Made by a program: the position numbers and the translations under genes
Shown: one piece after another, positions 49,542 to 61,184 of the stretch
Layout of the letters: every line of letters begins with the position of its first letter
Position numbering within the stretch: position 1 is the first letter of the stretch
Assembly (NCBI GenBank): GCA_921293015.1
Contig: OV121081.1
Location: forward strand, 44,231,877 to 44,295,876
From: Phorcus lineatus
Lineage: Eukaryota > Mollusca > Gastropoda > Trochida > Trochidae
Reading direction: 5' to 3'
DNA length: 64,000 nucleotides
The notes under the pieces: model-generated
Told to the model about the DNA's origin: nothing
The model's input: only the letters and a program-made list of their open reading frames with translations
The model's database searches: none

Positions 49542-49915
49542 GTAAAGTTCATAGTTTCTTTTCAAGCCAATGTTGCCTCCATCAAGTAAAGTTCATAGTT
49601 TCTTTTCAAGCCAATGTTGCCTCCATTACGTAAAGTTCATAGTTTCTTTTCAAGTCAACGTTGCCCCCATTAAGTAACATGTTTTTATGGTAAAGTTCAT
49701 AGTTTCGTTTCAAATCAATGTTGCCTCCATTAAGTGAGATGTTTTTATGGTAAAGTTCATAGTTTCTTTTCAAGTCAATGTTGCCACCATTAAGTGACAT
49801 GATTTAAGGTAAAGTTCATAGTTTCTTTTCAAGTCAATGTTGCCTCCATTAAGTGACATGTTTTTATGATAAAGTTAATAGCTTCTTTGAAAGCCAATGT
49901 TGCCTATTTCAATCG
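49542..49915. repeat. Minisatellite with two unit lengths (44 and 60 bp)
   Basis: GTAAAGTTCATAGTTTCTTT begins at 49542, 49586, 49630, 49690, 49750 and 49809, with a decayed start at 49869. The spacing is 44, 44, 60, 60, 59 and 60 bp. The longer units carry an extra GACATGTTTTTATG-like tail. The - strand frame at 49606-49800, with repeated GGNIDLKRNYELYHKN, is a by-product of the 60-bp period. Confidence 0.92.
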
Positions 49916-52900
49916 TCAAGTAAATTTCAACGTTTGGTTTCTTCTTCAATTTTTTTTTTCTTTAAGTTCTTTGTCAGATGTTTGGTTTCTTCTTTAGGGG
50001 TCCTCTGCAGTTTTCTTCCTCAAATTTGTTTTGTGTCCCTTTAGCTCGTATTTTTGTAAAATTTTTGCTTCCTCTTAAAAGCCATTGAAACATTGAAATT
50101 GTGGTTTCTGTTTACATGATTATATCAGTTTCATATAAAGGAGTATGATTTCCTTATCAAATTTTTCCCAAGTTAACAATATTTTTATCGTTATCAATTA
50201 ATTCTGGGTAAACTTTCCTGGTTTCATTTCTCCGCCAAATTACTTCCTCATCATATTATTTCCTCATCCGATGAATATTTTTAAATGGTCTCATTAGTGT
50301 TATAGTTTCTGTTTCTCTCATTTAAAAATAGTTCTGGTTTCCTATGGTAGTCTGTCAATATCGAACCTAACCTCCCCCTCAAATAGTTTATTTTGATCCT
50401 TAAAAAGAGTGCGACCGTGAATTTGCTGGTAGCTTTGGTTGGTTCTGTGTTTTCCTTGTGCCCTTTTCATATGTTCACCACGTGATTCATATTACGTTTA
50501 AACACGGAACAATTGTTCGTTGAGATGGGACGGTCAAAAACCGATACAAGCCTAAACATAGACTATCATGCTATGGTAAGATATTTTTTGTACACATGTA
50601 TATATAAGCACAAAAAAACCCACAACCGTTTTATAATATTTTAATACAGAAATTATAACCACACGTTGTCATTTGTGGATTTGATATCATCTTTTCCTTA
50701 GAGCCTTTAGATTATTATCGAAGCGATTAACATTCTTGTATTAGCTTTTGGTTTACAAACGACACAATAATTACAAACATGACCTTTGGAAATCTGACAA
50801 CGCAGTCTAATCGTTATATTGACAAGGATGTACATTGTTTAATAAGGCTTACCTAATTTTTTTTGTTATCAGTATTTAATCTTTTTGTTTTATATAGTGT
50901 ATGATACAATATCTATAAAAGTGACCCTGTGAAAAATATTTGTTGTTGAAAGGGGGGGGGGGGGGGCAAGAATTCCGGATATCACGATTTAAGTGTTAAA
51001 TTTGTTGACTAGGATTAGAAAATCGTCAATATCGTTGTCCTTTTGAGGAAAAAAAGCAGCAGTAGATATCTGGGTCTTGATTTTCGAAGCTCTCTTAGTG
51101 CTTAGATAGTCGTAAGCCAATATTGATGTACGGTCTTACGATTATCTGAGTGTTAAGAGAGCTTCGAAAATCGACGCCACGCACCTGTCAAAGACACGAA
51201 AAAAAGCTTATCACGACAATGCTTGCACTTTTGTACATGTTTTTCACGCGATAAACATCTGGGAAATGGATGTTAAAAGTAAAACTATCTCGTCTTAAAT
51301 TGTTGAAAATGTACTCTAAAGATAAACACAATTCGTTCATATATTTAATCCAAATAAATTTGATTATTTTCCAAGTTTATTCATGAAAAGCACTTGCTTT
51401 CAAAGTATACAGAAACGGCGGAAGTGTCAATATTAATGCAAATAATTCATTAAATCGTGACCCCAATTTTCTTACATGTACATAAACGCACAAGCACGGG
51501 AGACATCGATACAGGTCACATACACTATATAACAAGGTAATTCACATAGCCATATCAAGCTCCGATATATGTACTCATATACTCATAAACATAATCAAAA
51601 AGTGACATCGGTAAATATCACTCGTAACGTATTCATAAATGACCAACCTCCAATTTAAAAGTGGAATGACGTCTATGTCACCTTCTTAATTAGAGCTATA
51701 CATTACTTCAATTAGTGAAAAGCGAGTTTTATGGCGTCATCGTAAGACGGAAGTGCCCAGATCGAGATAAAAAGGCTCGTTCCAGATGCGACCTCCCTTC
51801 ACATTTGCCCATTTTCAAAAAACAACAATGCACGTGTCAAAGAAATTATGCTTCATCCCTGAGACCATCCGTGTTCTTTTACGGTCACTATATTCATTTG
51901 TTATCAACAATTTTTTTCAAAATCTACAATCGTTTTGAGCTTCTAGAGACAAAGGTTGAAAATGAAAAATCCTAGCGTGATCGGTTGCCGACATCTTGTG
52001 ATGACGTAAAATAGTATACTGTCATCAGCCTGTTAGACAATGATAAATCCCTGGGTGACCGAAGATGAACCGCGACGAAGCAACGGCCAGGTTGCAGAAA
52101 TGATGATATTGCGCTCTATAATACTGGTCTGTTGATTTATTGTCTCTTTGCTTCTCTTGAAAAACAAACATTTTATGTGTGAAGTACTTTTGTGAAAAAA
52201 ACGGGGGTTTGAATGTTTATATTTTCCTAGTCTTCCTGCTTGTGAAATCCATTTTGAGGGTCTGTGAACTGTCCCAAGTGGTAAAGTCTAAACTATGCCT
52301 CTATATTGCAGGTTATTACAATTATTGATGGGCACCACCCATCATACGTAAATGAACCGTATGTCGTGTATGATTCGTTCAACTTCGGTTTTTACGAAAA
52401 CACGACGCATTTAAAACATGATACGTAGGAATCAGAAATAATTATAAATAAAAAGCTTACAGGGCCCACGTATTTTCCATTATATTAATTTCCTCATCCG
52501 ATATCATTTTCTGATATCCTGTATTAATTGCACAAAATTTCATTACAACTAAGAGAAAAAAAAGCTCACCTATTTCATTCAGGTAATAAAATGAAATATA
52601 CACCTTGCACAATAGAAATATAATATTTACAAAACCTGTCTCAAATGTGAAACTAATTAAATTGGTAGAGACACACAAAGAACATTAGAAATAAATCAAG
52701 ATAAAAAATGTATAGGAAAATATCATCTGAAAGAGACGCCCTGTGGGTTTTACATACGCCAAACGACATCAATGATGTCATTTTATTGTTAAACAGTGGA
52801 CACACTTTAATGAACTTATAAACTTTATAAGAAAATGATCCAAAAAAACGAACAAAGACGCACGTCACATTCTGTCAACAGCGAATTTGAATCATAATAA

Positions 52901-53394
52901 CCTGATCTCCTTCACGTAAAAAGGCCTCGCAAATCAAAGGTCACCGCAAATAAATACGGCCCGACTCAAGATTTAACTTTCCAGTTTCTTTAAAACTTCA
53001 TGCCATACTCCAATTTGACAGTTTTAAAGTGTTATGTAACTCACGATTTGTCTCTTAAAGCCACACTGGCACTCTTGTCTTTTTAATTTTGAAAGGGTAA
53101 AATTTTGTAAATAAGGACTTACTTATCAACATTTTAAATTTGTCACGCATTTACAATGATTTATCAACAATCATATAAAGAATGTCTCAAAACTTTACGT
53201 TTGGTCCGACATTTTCAATCATTTTTCTCGTAGAATACTGATTTGCTGTAAATCATTCGTTCGATTCTCTCTGCTTTGAGATCAACAGTATCAGAGTAAA
53301 CAGCAACTTCTTTAAAAATCTTTTAAAATGAAACAATTCCATTTTGTCTGTCATACTTAATGACGATTCTGAACTGTGTTTCTTTTCTCCTCAG
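49916..53394. other. End of intron 1
   Basis: A T-rich stretch (49920-50300) is followed by plain A+T-rich sequence. A G16 tract lies near 50951-50966 and a foldback at 51079-51172. The interval ends in a good polypyrimidine tract and CAG before exon 2. Confidence 0.5.
51079..51172. mobile_element. Foldback element with about 40-bp arms
   Basis: GATTTTCGAAGCTCTCTTAG at the left is answered by its complement at the right (...AAGAGAGCTTCGAAAATC). The arms continue through a TTAGATAGTCGTAAG-like box with few mismatches, around a central loop of about 14 bases. The total is 94 bp, with no coding capacity. No clear target duplication. Confidence 0.88.
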
Positions 53395-53561
53395 CTTGTT
53401 GCAAGTTTCAACCGGGAGGTGGCAGTGTATCACAATCTCGCTCTAAGTCTCGGAGGATCCAGTGATTGCACGAAATTACGGGAAGAACTGAAAAGTAGCC
53501 GTCAACGGGCATGTGAACTGGCACATATGATAAAGTCTAATCTAATACCTCTATTACGCAA
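53395..53561 (+). CDS. RGS9BP: R7BP/R9AP-family RGS anchor, coding exon 2
   Basis: A 167-bp exon between acceptor TCTTTTCTCCTCAG and the perfect donor GTAAGT; it enters in phase 0 and leaves with two bases (AA). It encodes 55 residues starting LVASFNREVAVYHNLALSL and continuing GGSSDCTKLREELKSSRQRA. Human R9AP has YHHLVLTVGGSADSQNLRQEL in the same place. This is the first helix of the syntaxin-like helical bundle that recruits R7-RGS proteins through their DEP/DHEX region. No in-frame ATG precedes it, so an upstream exon is required. Confidence 0.95.
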
Positions 53562-54503
53562 GTAAGTAAAACTATTGATATGAAAACTTAAACTTGACTA
53601 CAATTTAGCAAAAAGTATTCAATTGCAAATGATTCGAGCTCGGGAATGGTTGAAGAGAACGTTCATCACAGACATTAGATGAAAACATAATATTGTAAAA
53701 AGACCACATAGAAAAACGTTGACTATGCGTTTCTTTGTATGAAGAGTTTATATCATTATACCCAAACAAATTATCTATGGTCGTTAGTACCTGGCTTAAC
53801 TTCAATATTCATTGATTAGTGTTTACATGGGATTCATATTCATAAAAAGATTGTAAGGTTAAACTATAAGTGCCATACGTCGAGATTCGTAATTTGGTAC
53901 ATCGTTAACGTAAATATCCTTAGGATACAAGGCTAATAGGCGCAAACTTCACTGAAACGTTGCATATAAATAAAGTTATATATACGTAGAACATGTATGT
54001 CCTATTTTAAATCACAACATCTCTGTCATGGGGTGAAATAAACCTTAACGTTTTCCGTCATCATACTATTTGATCAGGATAATTCCGCTACGTTCCTTCA
54101 AGTCCCTGATTCCCTTCACTGCTTTGACTCGTATTGCTTGGAAAAAGCTCTTTGCATTTGCCGGATGACAGAATGCTTTAGAACGAGATATTTTGTTGTT
54201 ATCGCCTTATGATAAATCATTTGATGAGAAACGTACATTCGACATACAGCGATGATTAACCAGTCCTATTTCCTGACTGTATCATGACTATAGCAGCCGT
54301 CCTCATTAGGGGACTGAAAATATTATTATGGATGAAGGAAGATTGAATTATTTAAATACTTCATTGAATAAATTTATCCTACGCTTATGGTATCAGGACC
54401 TTGAGGGAGGATAAGCTAATGAATAAGGATACTGGTGGTCCCTTTGGTGATATTGGAATTTGTAGATAGGTCTTGATTATGAATATCGTTCTCAATATTT
54501 CAG
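53562..54503 (+). other. Intron 2
   Basis: Donor GTAAGT, acceptor TCAATATTTCAG. No repeat or gene recognised in it; a 66-codon - strand frame at 53605-53805 looks like chance. Confidence 0.75.
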
Positions 54504-54634
54504 CAAGATGCGGCTCCAAGAGCACACCAGCACGCTAGAACGGCTCTACAGCCTGTATTCAGGGTGTCTTGAGCTACTTCAGATAGAACTACTGAAAACG
54601 GCGTCATTACAAGAAAGCTTCTCATTAGCAACAG
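54504..54634 (+). CDS. RGS9BP: R7BP/R9AP-family RGS anchor, coding exon 3
   Basis: A 131-bp exon between acceptor TCAATATTTCAG and donor GTAAAT. The first base completes an Asn codon and the last base starts a Gly codon. It encodes KMRLQEHTSTLERLYSLYSG followed by CLELLQIELLKTASLQ. Human R9AP has FERLWVAFSGCLDLLEADM here; the S-G-C-L-[DE]-L-L core is the clearest family signature in the gene. Confidence 0.95.
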
Positions 54635-55883
54635 GTAAATAAAAATGAAAGTGTAATCTTTTTTAAATGCTCTTTTAGACAAGGTTTCCTTCTTAAAATC
54701 TCCAATTATCTCTGGCAAAAGTTTAACTGAAGGAATAGAGAACTTTGCGTATCTTTTCAACCTTTGTAAGGCAATTGATATTCATTTGGAAATTATTGGA
54801 CGATATATAAACACATATTTTCAGCGACGTTACAGACGGATCCTTTAATTGCGAACAACAGATTTACCGGTCCATATATACTAATAAATATATAAGTACT
54901 GAGATTATATTTATATTTGAAATTATGAATATAAGTAATTGATATGTTGATTGTAACACTGATAAAATGATTATCAATCAGTTCAACATATCTATGTTTG
55001 TCCAGAAGAGCATCCTAGTAATCTTCCGTTGGTGCGGAAAAACGCTAAATAAGTCTTACCAAATACTTACATTTATATTGAAACGAATCCTTTGATGTTA
55101 ACTGACTAAAAATTGATACACACAATTCTCCTACATGCATTTTGAAACATCGTCACTTCAAGGACTTGCACTAAGGCAATATTTCATTTAACACTTCAAT
55201 GTTTTTTATTCTGAACAGAATCATGTTAAATTTCTGTATAATGGAAAAAGAAATAAATCGCTTTCGTTTCATAACAGAAAAAACCATCGCACATCAATCA
55301 CACTTGAGACTTATTTATTATTATCATTTATTATTTATGTATGTGTTGATACAATCGGTATCCAGGGGACAAAAGTTTACGGTGAATGAGTTTCCAAACC
55401 TTAACAAAACGTATTGAAAAATTAAAAATCAAAAACTAAAATTTTGATTTTAGAAAAAAACTGTTTTGAGGCATCTCAAACAAGTATTGTGTGAATTACT
55501 TAGGTTTGCAGACTTGAGATAGAGACATTGAAGATGTATCCTTTATTGAAACCAGATGTCACATTTTCTATTTAAAGAGTAGGGTAAATCAATAACTGTC
55601 AATCAATAAAGAAGAGAAAATAGATTCAAGGCTCGTTTCTGGTCCTAATAATCATCCCTTTTATCTACAATGTAGGTTACTTTGATAATACAAGATTTAG
55701 AAGACATGGGTTCAAGAATAGTTTGTATATTTTTAAAGAGAAATTTAGAATATTGATTACCATATTTTCAGGTTTCACTGCATTTTTCTTAACGTTTAAT
55801 TGTGATCCTGTGTAGTTTTGAATACATATTTTCGAGTATATATTTAACGAGAAGATTTGTATTGGTATAATGGCATCATTACC

Positions 55884-56405
55884 TCCCCATTGAGGCAACT
55901 TCGTCATAACTTCCTATACGACCTTTGTTTTACAATAAATAAATAAAATAATAAATAAATAAATACAATAAACTCTTTTACGTGACTTGATTTAACCTCT
56001 GTTCTAATGCGAGCGTTTCTCGGGCTGGAAATATAGAAGCCTGATTACATGCTATCAAGTTAGTTGTGCAAAAAGCGACGCCGATTCAGAATCAATCAAA
56101 TCGCCTGAATTACTTCCCTATGCTTCACGAAAGCTAAACTACTCGAATGTATATGTTACATTTTGGGTCATCTTCACAGAACACATTCCCCATATTTACC
56201 GACTGCATCATCGCGTAGGCCAGTGTGGCAACAGATATGTTTTCAATTCCTGTGGTGTTTTCATTGGCTGAAATATTGCAAGGTAGTTCATGTTGCATTT
56301 TTATGCCGCTAGGGGAACCTGCTGGAAGCCCCTGAATAGCTTGTATTACAGAAGCAGAGCTCGTATCAAATAGGAATTAATGACGGAGCTACCTCTGTGG
56401 ATAGA
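55884..56405. mobile_element. MITE family A, long copy
   Basis: The left end CATTGAGGCAACTTCGTCAT and the complement of the right end (CACAGAGGTAGCTCCGTCAT) pair and agree with the ends at 9791-9949 and 57206-57610. Inside are GCGTTTCTCGGGCTGG and, at the other side, an AGCCCCTGAATAGC box that pair as sub-terminal arms. A (TAAA)n expansion disrupts the left half. Confidence 0.75.
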
Positions 56406-56640
56406 GATTGAATAGAATAGAATTTGATAAGATATCCATATTGGATTTGATATGAATATTGGTAATTGATTTGATGAGAATATTTGTATAGGATTTTAAA
56501 ATGATATCGGTATTGGATTTCATAAGAATATTGATATTGAACTGATATCGATAGATTATTTTATTCGATTGATATTGAAGTATATCGATAGTGTATTTTT
56601 ATATAATATTGGTATTGGAATTGATAAGAATATTGATAAT
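56405..56640. repeat. Degenerate minisatellite, about 24-bp unit
   Basis: Units of the type TATTGGATTTGATAAGAATAT repeat about nine times directly after the right end of the MITE at 55884-56405. The element may have seeded the repeat. Confidence 0.75.
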
Positions 56641-57205
56641 GTTTCTCTTTTAAATAATACATAAAGAGGAATTGTTTTAGAGGAAATGACTTCATTTTGA
56701 ATAACGACGTTTATCGCACAGGATTAGATTAGACTAACTATTATACGTAATCAGTGTTTGTTCTCTCAAGAGCGCTTTAACATTCAGGTTTCAGAGGAAA
56801 TGATAAACAAACATTATGCAACAAAGGATGTCGGCAACGTTTGAAAAAGCATATCGAAGCTCCCATCTCGTTATTGTGTTGTACAGAAACAACTCTTTGA
56901 AATCTTGATAGATTTGACGTAATTAAGAACCAAATTTTTTTCTTTACCATTAGAGATTGTTTTTGTGTCGGAATACTTTGTATTCAAAGTTCATAGTGTG
57001 CTTTGAATGGGGTTTTCTGGAACAAACTAGTTTGATATTGGTTGATGTAAGATTTCCTTGTTTCATATTTCCCGCATTGCTTAGTGTTCGGTTTCATACG
57101 AAATGAGATCATTTAAAGGAAATTACGAACTATTATTTTGCTCTCATCGTTCCTTGTCTATATTTGTTATCTTTTAATGGCAGTTTCTTCGAGGTACATC
57201 TTCAT

Positions 57206-57610
57206 TCTCTCCCCACAGTGGTAACTTCGTCATTCCTATACAACGCCTGTCTTAATACGAAGGTTTCTCGGGCACGAAATGTAGAACGCAATCAAATTTA
57301 GTTGTGCAATCAGCGACGCCGTTTCAAAATGTATAATTCAAATCGCGTAAGTTATTTCCGTAAGATTTCCAAAAGCTAAACTTTACTCGAATATGCACTT
57401 AGTAATTTTACAGAACACATACGCCTCATTTTGCGACTGCTTCAGTGCAGAGGCCTATGTGATAACAAATATGTTATTCATACATTCGGTGTCTTCAATC
57501 GCTGAAATAATGCCTTGTTGTTTAAGTTGCAATATTGCGCCGGTATATATAGGGGGAACTGCCTGAAGCCCAAGAAACCTTCGTATTAAGACAAAGGCTG
57601 TCTATATTCA
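57206..57610. mobile_element. MITE family A, third copy
   Basis: The left part CCCCACAGTGGTAACTTCGT then CTGTCTTAATACGAAGGTTT pairs with the right part, whose complement reads TTTGTCTTAATACGAAGGTT then TCTTGGGC. The interior AGTTGTGCAATCAGCGACGC is shared with the copy at 55884-56405 (TAGTTGTGCAAAAAGCGACG). It ends about 160 bp before exon 4. Confidence 0.78.
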
Positions 57611-57769
57611 AGTTGCTTGTAGAAACAAGTCATGTAAAGTGCAACCTTTCCTTGCTAGTACAGTTTCTTTACGAAAAACAAAACGAAGGGTCTGAGAGCT
57701 CGGCACATTGACACTGTGTGACCTAAAGATGACCGGTATCATATATGTAGATGTTTGCACGTGTTGCAG

Positions 57770-57905
57770 GTACGACGGTGCTAATTAACACAGGTGTGGT
57801 GGAGCCCGTTACCTCCCAGCGCACCTATGTGTCCGTACAGCAGATCGATCAGGACGCTAATGACCGTCTTATGCTGGAGAAGGAGGAGATACTCAGACTT
57901 GATAG
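57770..57905 (+). CDS. RGS9BP: R7BP/R9AP-family RGS anchor, coding exon 4
   Basis: A 136-bp exon between acceptor GCACGTGTTGCAG and donor GTACAG. Two bases complete the Gly codon from exon 3, and the last two bases start an Arg codon. It encodes (G)TTVLINTGVVEPVTSQRT then DRLMLEKEEILRLD. This corresponds to R9AP LVRTGVAG and the helix DLRELEREVLQVGEM, the SNARE-like heptad region near the membrane. The exon has no Gly/Ala-rich insert of the kind seen in human R9AP. Confidence 0.93.
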
Positions 57906-58760
57906 GTACAGTGCTGGGCAGAAGTTAGAATACCCATAGGCGGACCATATCATAATCGCAGTATCAGGGTATCGGGGCCGCATTGCATCAAGCAAAATAT
58001 TACCCTTAAGTCTCTTAGGTAGCCTTAGTGCAATGTTAAAGGATAGCATTAAGGGTTAACCTTAGTGTTAAGTTGCTTTGTGCAACGACTCCCAGAACAT
58101 TGAATTGTTTAATTTTGTTGGGATCTGTATGTTCACCGTTTGTTTTGGCATCATTTGAAATCACAGTGCTAGGCAAGTTTACGTATAGGGTTTTGTTCAA
58201 ACATTTTATTCATTAAAAAAAGGATAAAAAACAACATCTTCAGTTATCAAGTGTCATTTAACATGCCATCAGCGATCCAGGATGACGTCACACTAATAAA
58301 AATATGGTATTCTTTTAACCATGGTTTGGGAAGATTGGCATCTAACTTAAAGTTATATTAAACGAAAACCTGTTTAATATTTCCATATGCGTATACTCTA
58401 TACTCACATGGAGTTTCATATGTTATATTTTCTATCTATCTTGTATTATGTTTTTCTTTCATGTATACAAAAATGTTTAAAGAAATAAATTCACACTGTG
58501 AAATTTGCAATTCATTTCAAAACCATTAACCCAGATTACACAAAAAATGCACTAGTTTCATTACGTCACATAATAAGACACTCTTGCACATATGATAATT
58601 ATTATCTATCTCTTCATATTCTCTTCTTTCATAATAAAAACTGTTGAAAGAAATAGGTTTGCACTTTATAATGGGATATTCTTTTCAAAACGATTTCGTA
58701 AAATATCACCATAAAACACTATTGCACATATGATTATTACTATCTATGTTGGTCTTACAG
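57906..58760 (+). other. Intron 4
   Basis: Donor GTACAG, acceptor TTGGTCTTACAG. An imperfect foldback lies at 57978-58087. Diverged direct repeats of about 165 bp, with landmarks TTGCACATATGAT and TACTATCTAT, lie at roughly 58420-58750. No gene. Confidence 0.7.
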
Positions 58761-58855
58761 AGCTGCTAGAGATGTCCAAGAGATGGTGTACAGCATCAGT
58801 CAGACTATGGACATCCAGCCCTGGGACATCGAACCCGACATCACCATAGACAAGG
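58761..58855 (+). CDS. RGS9BP: R7BP/R9AP-family RGS anchor, coding exon 5
   Basis: A 95-bp exon after acceptor TTGGTCTTACAG. The first base completes the Arg codon from exon 4. It encodes AARDVQEMVYSISQTMDIQP followed by WDIEPDITIDK, matching R9AP VGEMIDNMEMKVNVPRW, including the Trp that ends the helix. Two donors are possible: GTCGGT at 58856 (one base left over) and GTACAC at 58860 (two bases left over). The first is chosen because it is the one that keeps frame through the exon at 59580 into the transmembrane exon. Confidence 0.88.
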
Positions 58856-59579
58856 GTCGGTACACTGCCTCTTTAATTTCACAATCATTTTATCCTACAT
58901 CTATCAAGTACCTTTTGTCACAAGGGCAAAACGATGTGATACTCTACACTCTCCTCCTGAAATCTTTTATCTTGAGATTACGTACTCACATTATCTGCCC
59001 TTGGCCTGAGTAAGCCAATCACAGTTTATGACATTGACCTGTGATTTTAGCCTTAAGCTCATACTTTCGTTTTTCAGCCAATCAGGTGGCTAGCTTGCCT
59101 TTAGACCCTGTCAAACACCCTAGAATCACAATGAAAACAGAATCTCGAAAACACCAGCCGACGTCAACGATCGCGGGATATATATATGATATATATAAGA
59201 GTTTGACTTATTTTCGAAATCATATACTCCGTATTGGCTATTTAAGGCCTGGTCAAATCAAGAAAAGTTGGAAATTTGTATGTTTCAATCTAAATCGAAT
59301 TTCCTATGATCATTGTTTATAAATAGGAGTTACACAGGGTTGTGGATACACATCTACAGAAACCTGGCCAAATCAAGAAAAGTTGGAAATTTGTATGTTT
59401 CAATTTGTGTGTTTCAATCTAAATCGAATTTATTATGATCATTTTTATAAATAGGAGTTTCAAAGGATTTTTGATAAACGTCTACAGAAACTCGTGATTT
59501 CCGTTACTGTAACAAATCGTGGTGTATGTGTATCATAATAATGTTCATAGGTATCAGAAATAAATATTAACTGTTTCAG
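58856..59579 (+). other. Intron 5 with a 115-bp tandem duplication
   Basis: Two copies of a segment beginning CAAATCAAGAAAAGTTGGAA (59253 and 59368) lie about 115 bp apart. A CCAATCAGGTGGCTAGC phrase near 59079 resembles dispersed elements elsewhere in the window. The acceptor at its end is TAACTGTTTCAG. Confidence 0.65.
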
Positions 59580-59638
59580 AATATCAGAGGTCGCTTTGTT
59601 CTTCCAGCGACGCAGATTCGGGTCATGGGATGGCATCG
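59580..59638 (+). CDS. RGS9BP: R7BP/R9AP-family RGS anchor, coding exon 6 (linker)
   Basis: A 59-bp exon predicted from splice signals and phase: acceptor TAACTGTTTCAG, donor GTAATA. It encodes (E)YQRSLCSSSDADSGHGMAS, a Ser-rich linker in the place where human R9AP has a short Ser/Gly-rich linker before its membrane anchor. It takes one base from exon 5 and ends on a complete codon, which is exactly what the transmembrane exon needs. The linker is not conserved, so the support is structural. RNA reads across 58855/59580 and 59638/61185 would settle it. Confidence 0.75.
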
Positions 59639-61184
59639 GTAATACTTCAAAGAACGCTTGTACCATTTCCATGGGTAGACAGTTTTTATAGTGCCTTTAT
59701 CTGATCTTATGTCAAACACAATTTCACTATGCCGAATGGTGATGGCATGATATTTTAGACTTCCCAACTTCCCAAATCTCATCATTAGAATATTCATGAA
59801 GTGAACTTGACGGCTCATACGTACGAATTTATAACATTGCTGCATTATGTCATTGAAACGCTCGTAAAATATAACTACTATAAAATTTCTCTGGGTAAAT
59901 CCAACACTTTATCGTTTAACGAATTTATTACATTGCTTCATAACTTCATTGAGACGCTCGTAAAATTTAACTTCTATAGAATGTATATAGATAAATTCAA
60001 CACTTGACGGTGTAACTAATTTATGACATTTTCTTCAAAACGTCATTAAAACACTCCTATAATATAACTTCTTTACTATGTCACCAGGTAAATTCAAAAC
60101 TTGACGTGTTAACGAGTTTCCGACATTGCGAAATTTGTCATAGAAATGCTCGTAAAATATACGTTCTTTAAAACCGCTAGCTCAATTTAAGACTCATTTA
60201 ATACGCTCTAATGTTGCAGCAAGTAAGTACCTAAAATTCAACAGTGTGACAGTTAAGTACTAAAACAGAAATAGTACAAAGAAAAAGTGCTCATACGTTG
60301 AGAGTTTATTCATATATAACTTCCTTAAGCATAAATTTTCACCTATGCTGATCGTGTGGAAGTTAATCTATTTTCAGCGTAATAGATTCCAAAAATTAAT
60401 GTGCATTTAAAATGTAGTTACCAAAATGATTGTCCCATAGGTATTTTACATTACAATCCCCTAATAGAATTGGCAGAATTGTTTTTTTTTTTTGCAATAT
60501 TCTGTCTGTTATCATTCTTCATTTAGCAGTTAAAACTTAAAGCATGGATGTTGAATATTCATCATAACAGATATGAACCTGGATTTAATAACATGACAAT
60601 ATATACAGGCATACATCTATTTTTATTGCAAAATAAGACGTGTTAGTTTATAAGATAAGTAAATGTTCTTCGAACAACCTGAAGCAAAATATCGCGAATA
60701 CATCCTTCTTTTCATCCGGCTACTGCCGTCACTGGGGGAAGTAATGTAATTGCTTAGTTATCCTGCAGAATTGTTTTTCACATTATTAATGAAGAAAAGT
60801 GAAATATGACATTATCTGTACAGCCTTTTTAATTTCAATACTTCTGCAAAGGAAACCCTCTTCAAATAAATGAAACTTTTTAGAATGTTGTTCTTTCCGT
60901 GACTAAGTAACAAACATTCCCCGCATGACATAACTTGCGCCAGCAACCTTGTAGCATTTCCGGATCATTGCTGTGCATGCTTTCTAGGCTAGAGCGTCTA
61001 AGCTTCGTCGTCCAAAGAGATATCTTAATATGAGAATTGCAATTGTTAGCTTAAACACGTCCCTTCCAAACCACGTAGTTTGATGCGTAATAGCAAGGTT
61101 TAGATAAGTCAGTGATACGGACTGGCGCGAGTTATCGCCTTGCGGGGGAAGTCAGTAACTAACTTGCGCTGTCTTATCTTGCAG
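59639..61184 (+). other. Intron 6
   Basis: Donor GTAATA, acceptor GTCTTATCTTGCAG. The first third holds the tandem array at 59825-60210; the rest shows no gene. Confidence 0.7.
59825..60210. repeat. 96-bp tandem repeat, 4 copies
   Basis: The starts GAATTTATAAC, GAATTTATTAC, TAATTTATGAC and GAGTTTCCGAC lie at 59825, 59921, 60017 and 60114. Each is followed by a GAAACGCTCGTAAAATATAA-like phrase. It is old, with about 20% divergence between units by eye. Confidence 0.88.

Larger units (their letters stand above)
20392..53394 (+). other. Intron 1 of the R9AP-like gene (33 kb)
   Basis: It runs from donor GTACGT at 20392 to acceptor TCTTTTCTCCTCAG at 53394. It contains a nested GPCR gene on the same strand, a large direct duplication, a SINE and several TIR or foldback elements, described separately. 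The rest is A+T-rich and shows no gene. A short (CA)n run lies near 22619. Confidence 0.8.
54635..57769 (+). other. Intron 3, rich in MITEs and simple repeats
   Basis: Donor GTAAAT, acceptor GCACGTGTTGCAG. It holds two MITE family A copies and a degenerate minisatellite. A (TAAA)n run lies near 55937-55965, inside the first of those elements. No gene seen. Confidence 0.8.

Noticed and set aside
52064-52092. ATG-led stretch (MNRDEATAR) before a GT as an alternative exon 1
   Set aside because: It leaves two bases over while exon 2 begins in phase 0, and it has no EEC-type motif.
53344-53394. Extension of the exon 2 frame upstream as the N-terminus of the R9AP-like protein
   Set aside because: The frame opens on TTG with no ATG and crosses a strong polypyrimidine tract and CAG. 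The family Cys eight residues before the Asn is absent there but present in exon 1 at 20296-20391.
59079-59278. Segment after TTTTTCAG as an alternative exon between exons 5 and 7
   Set aside because: Phases can be made to fit, but the sequence runs into the 115-bp tandem duplication and has no linker-like composition. The exon at 59580 fits better.
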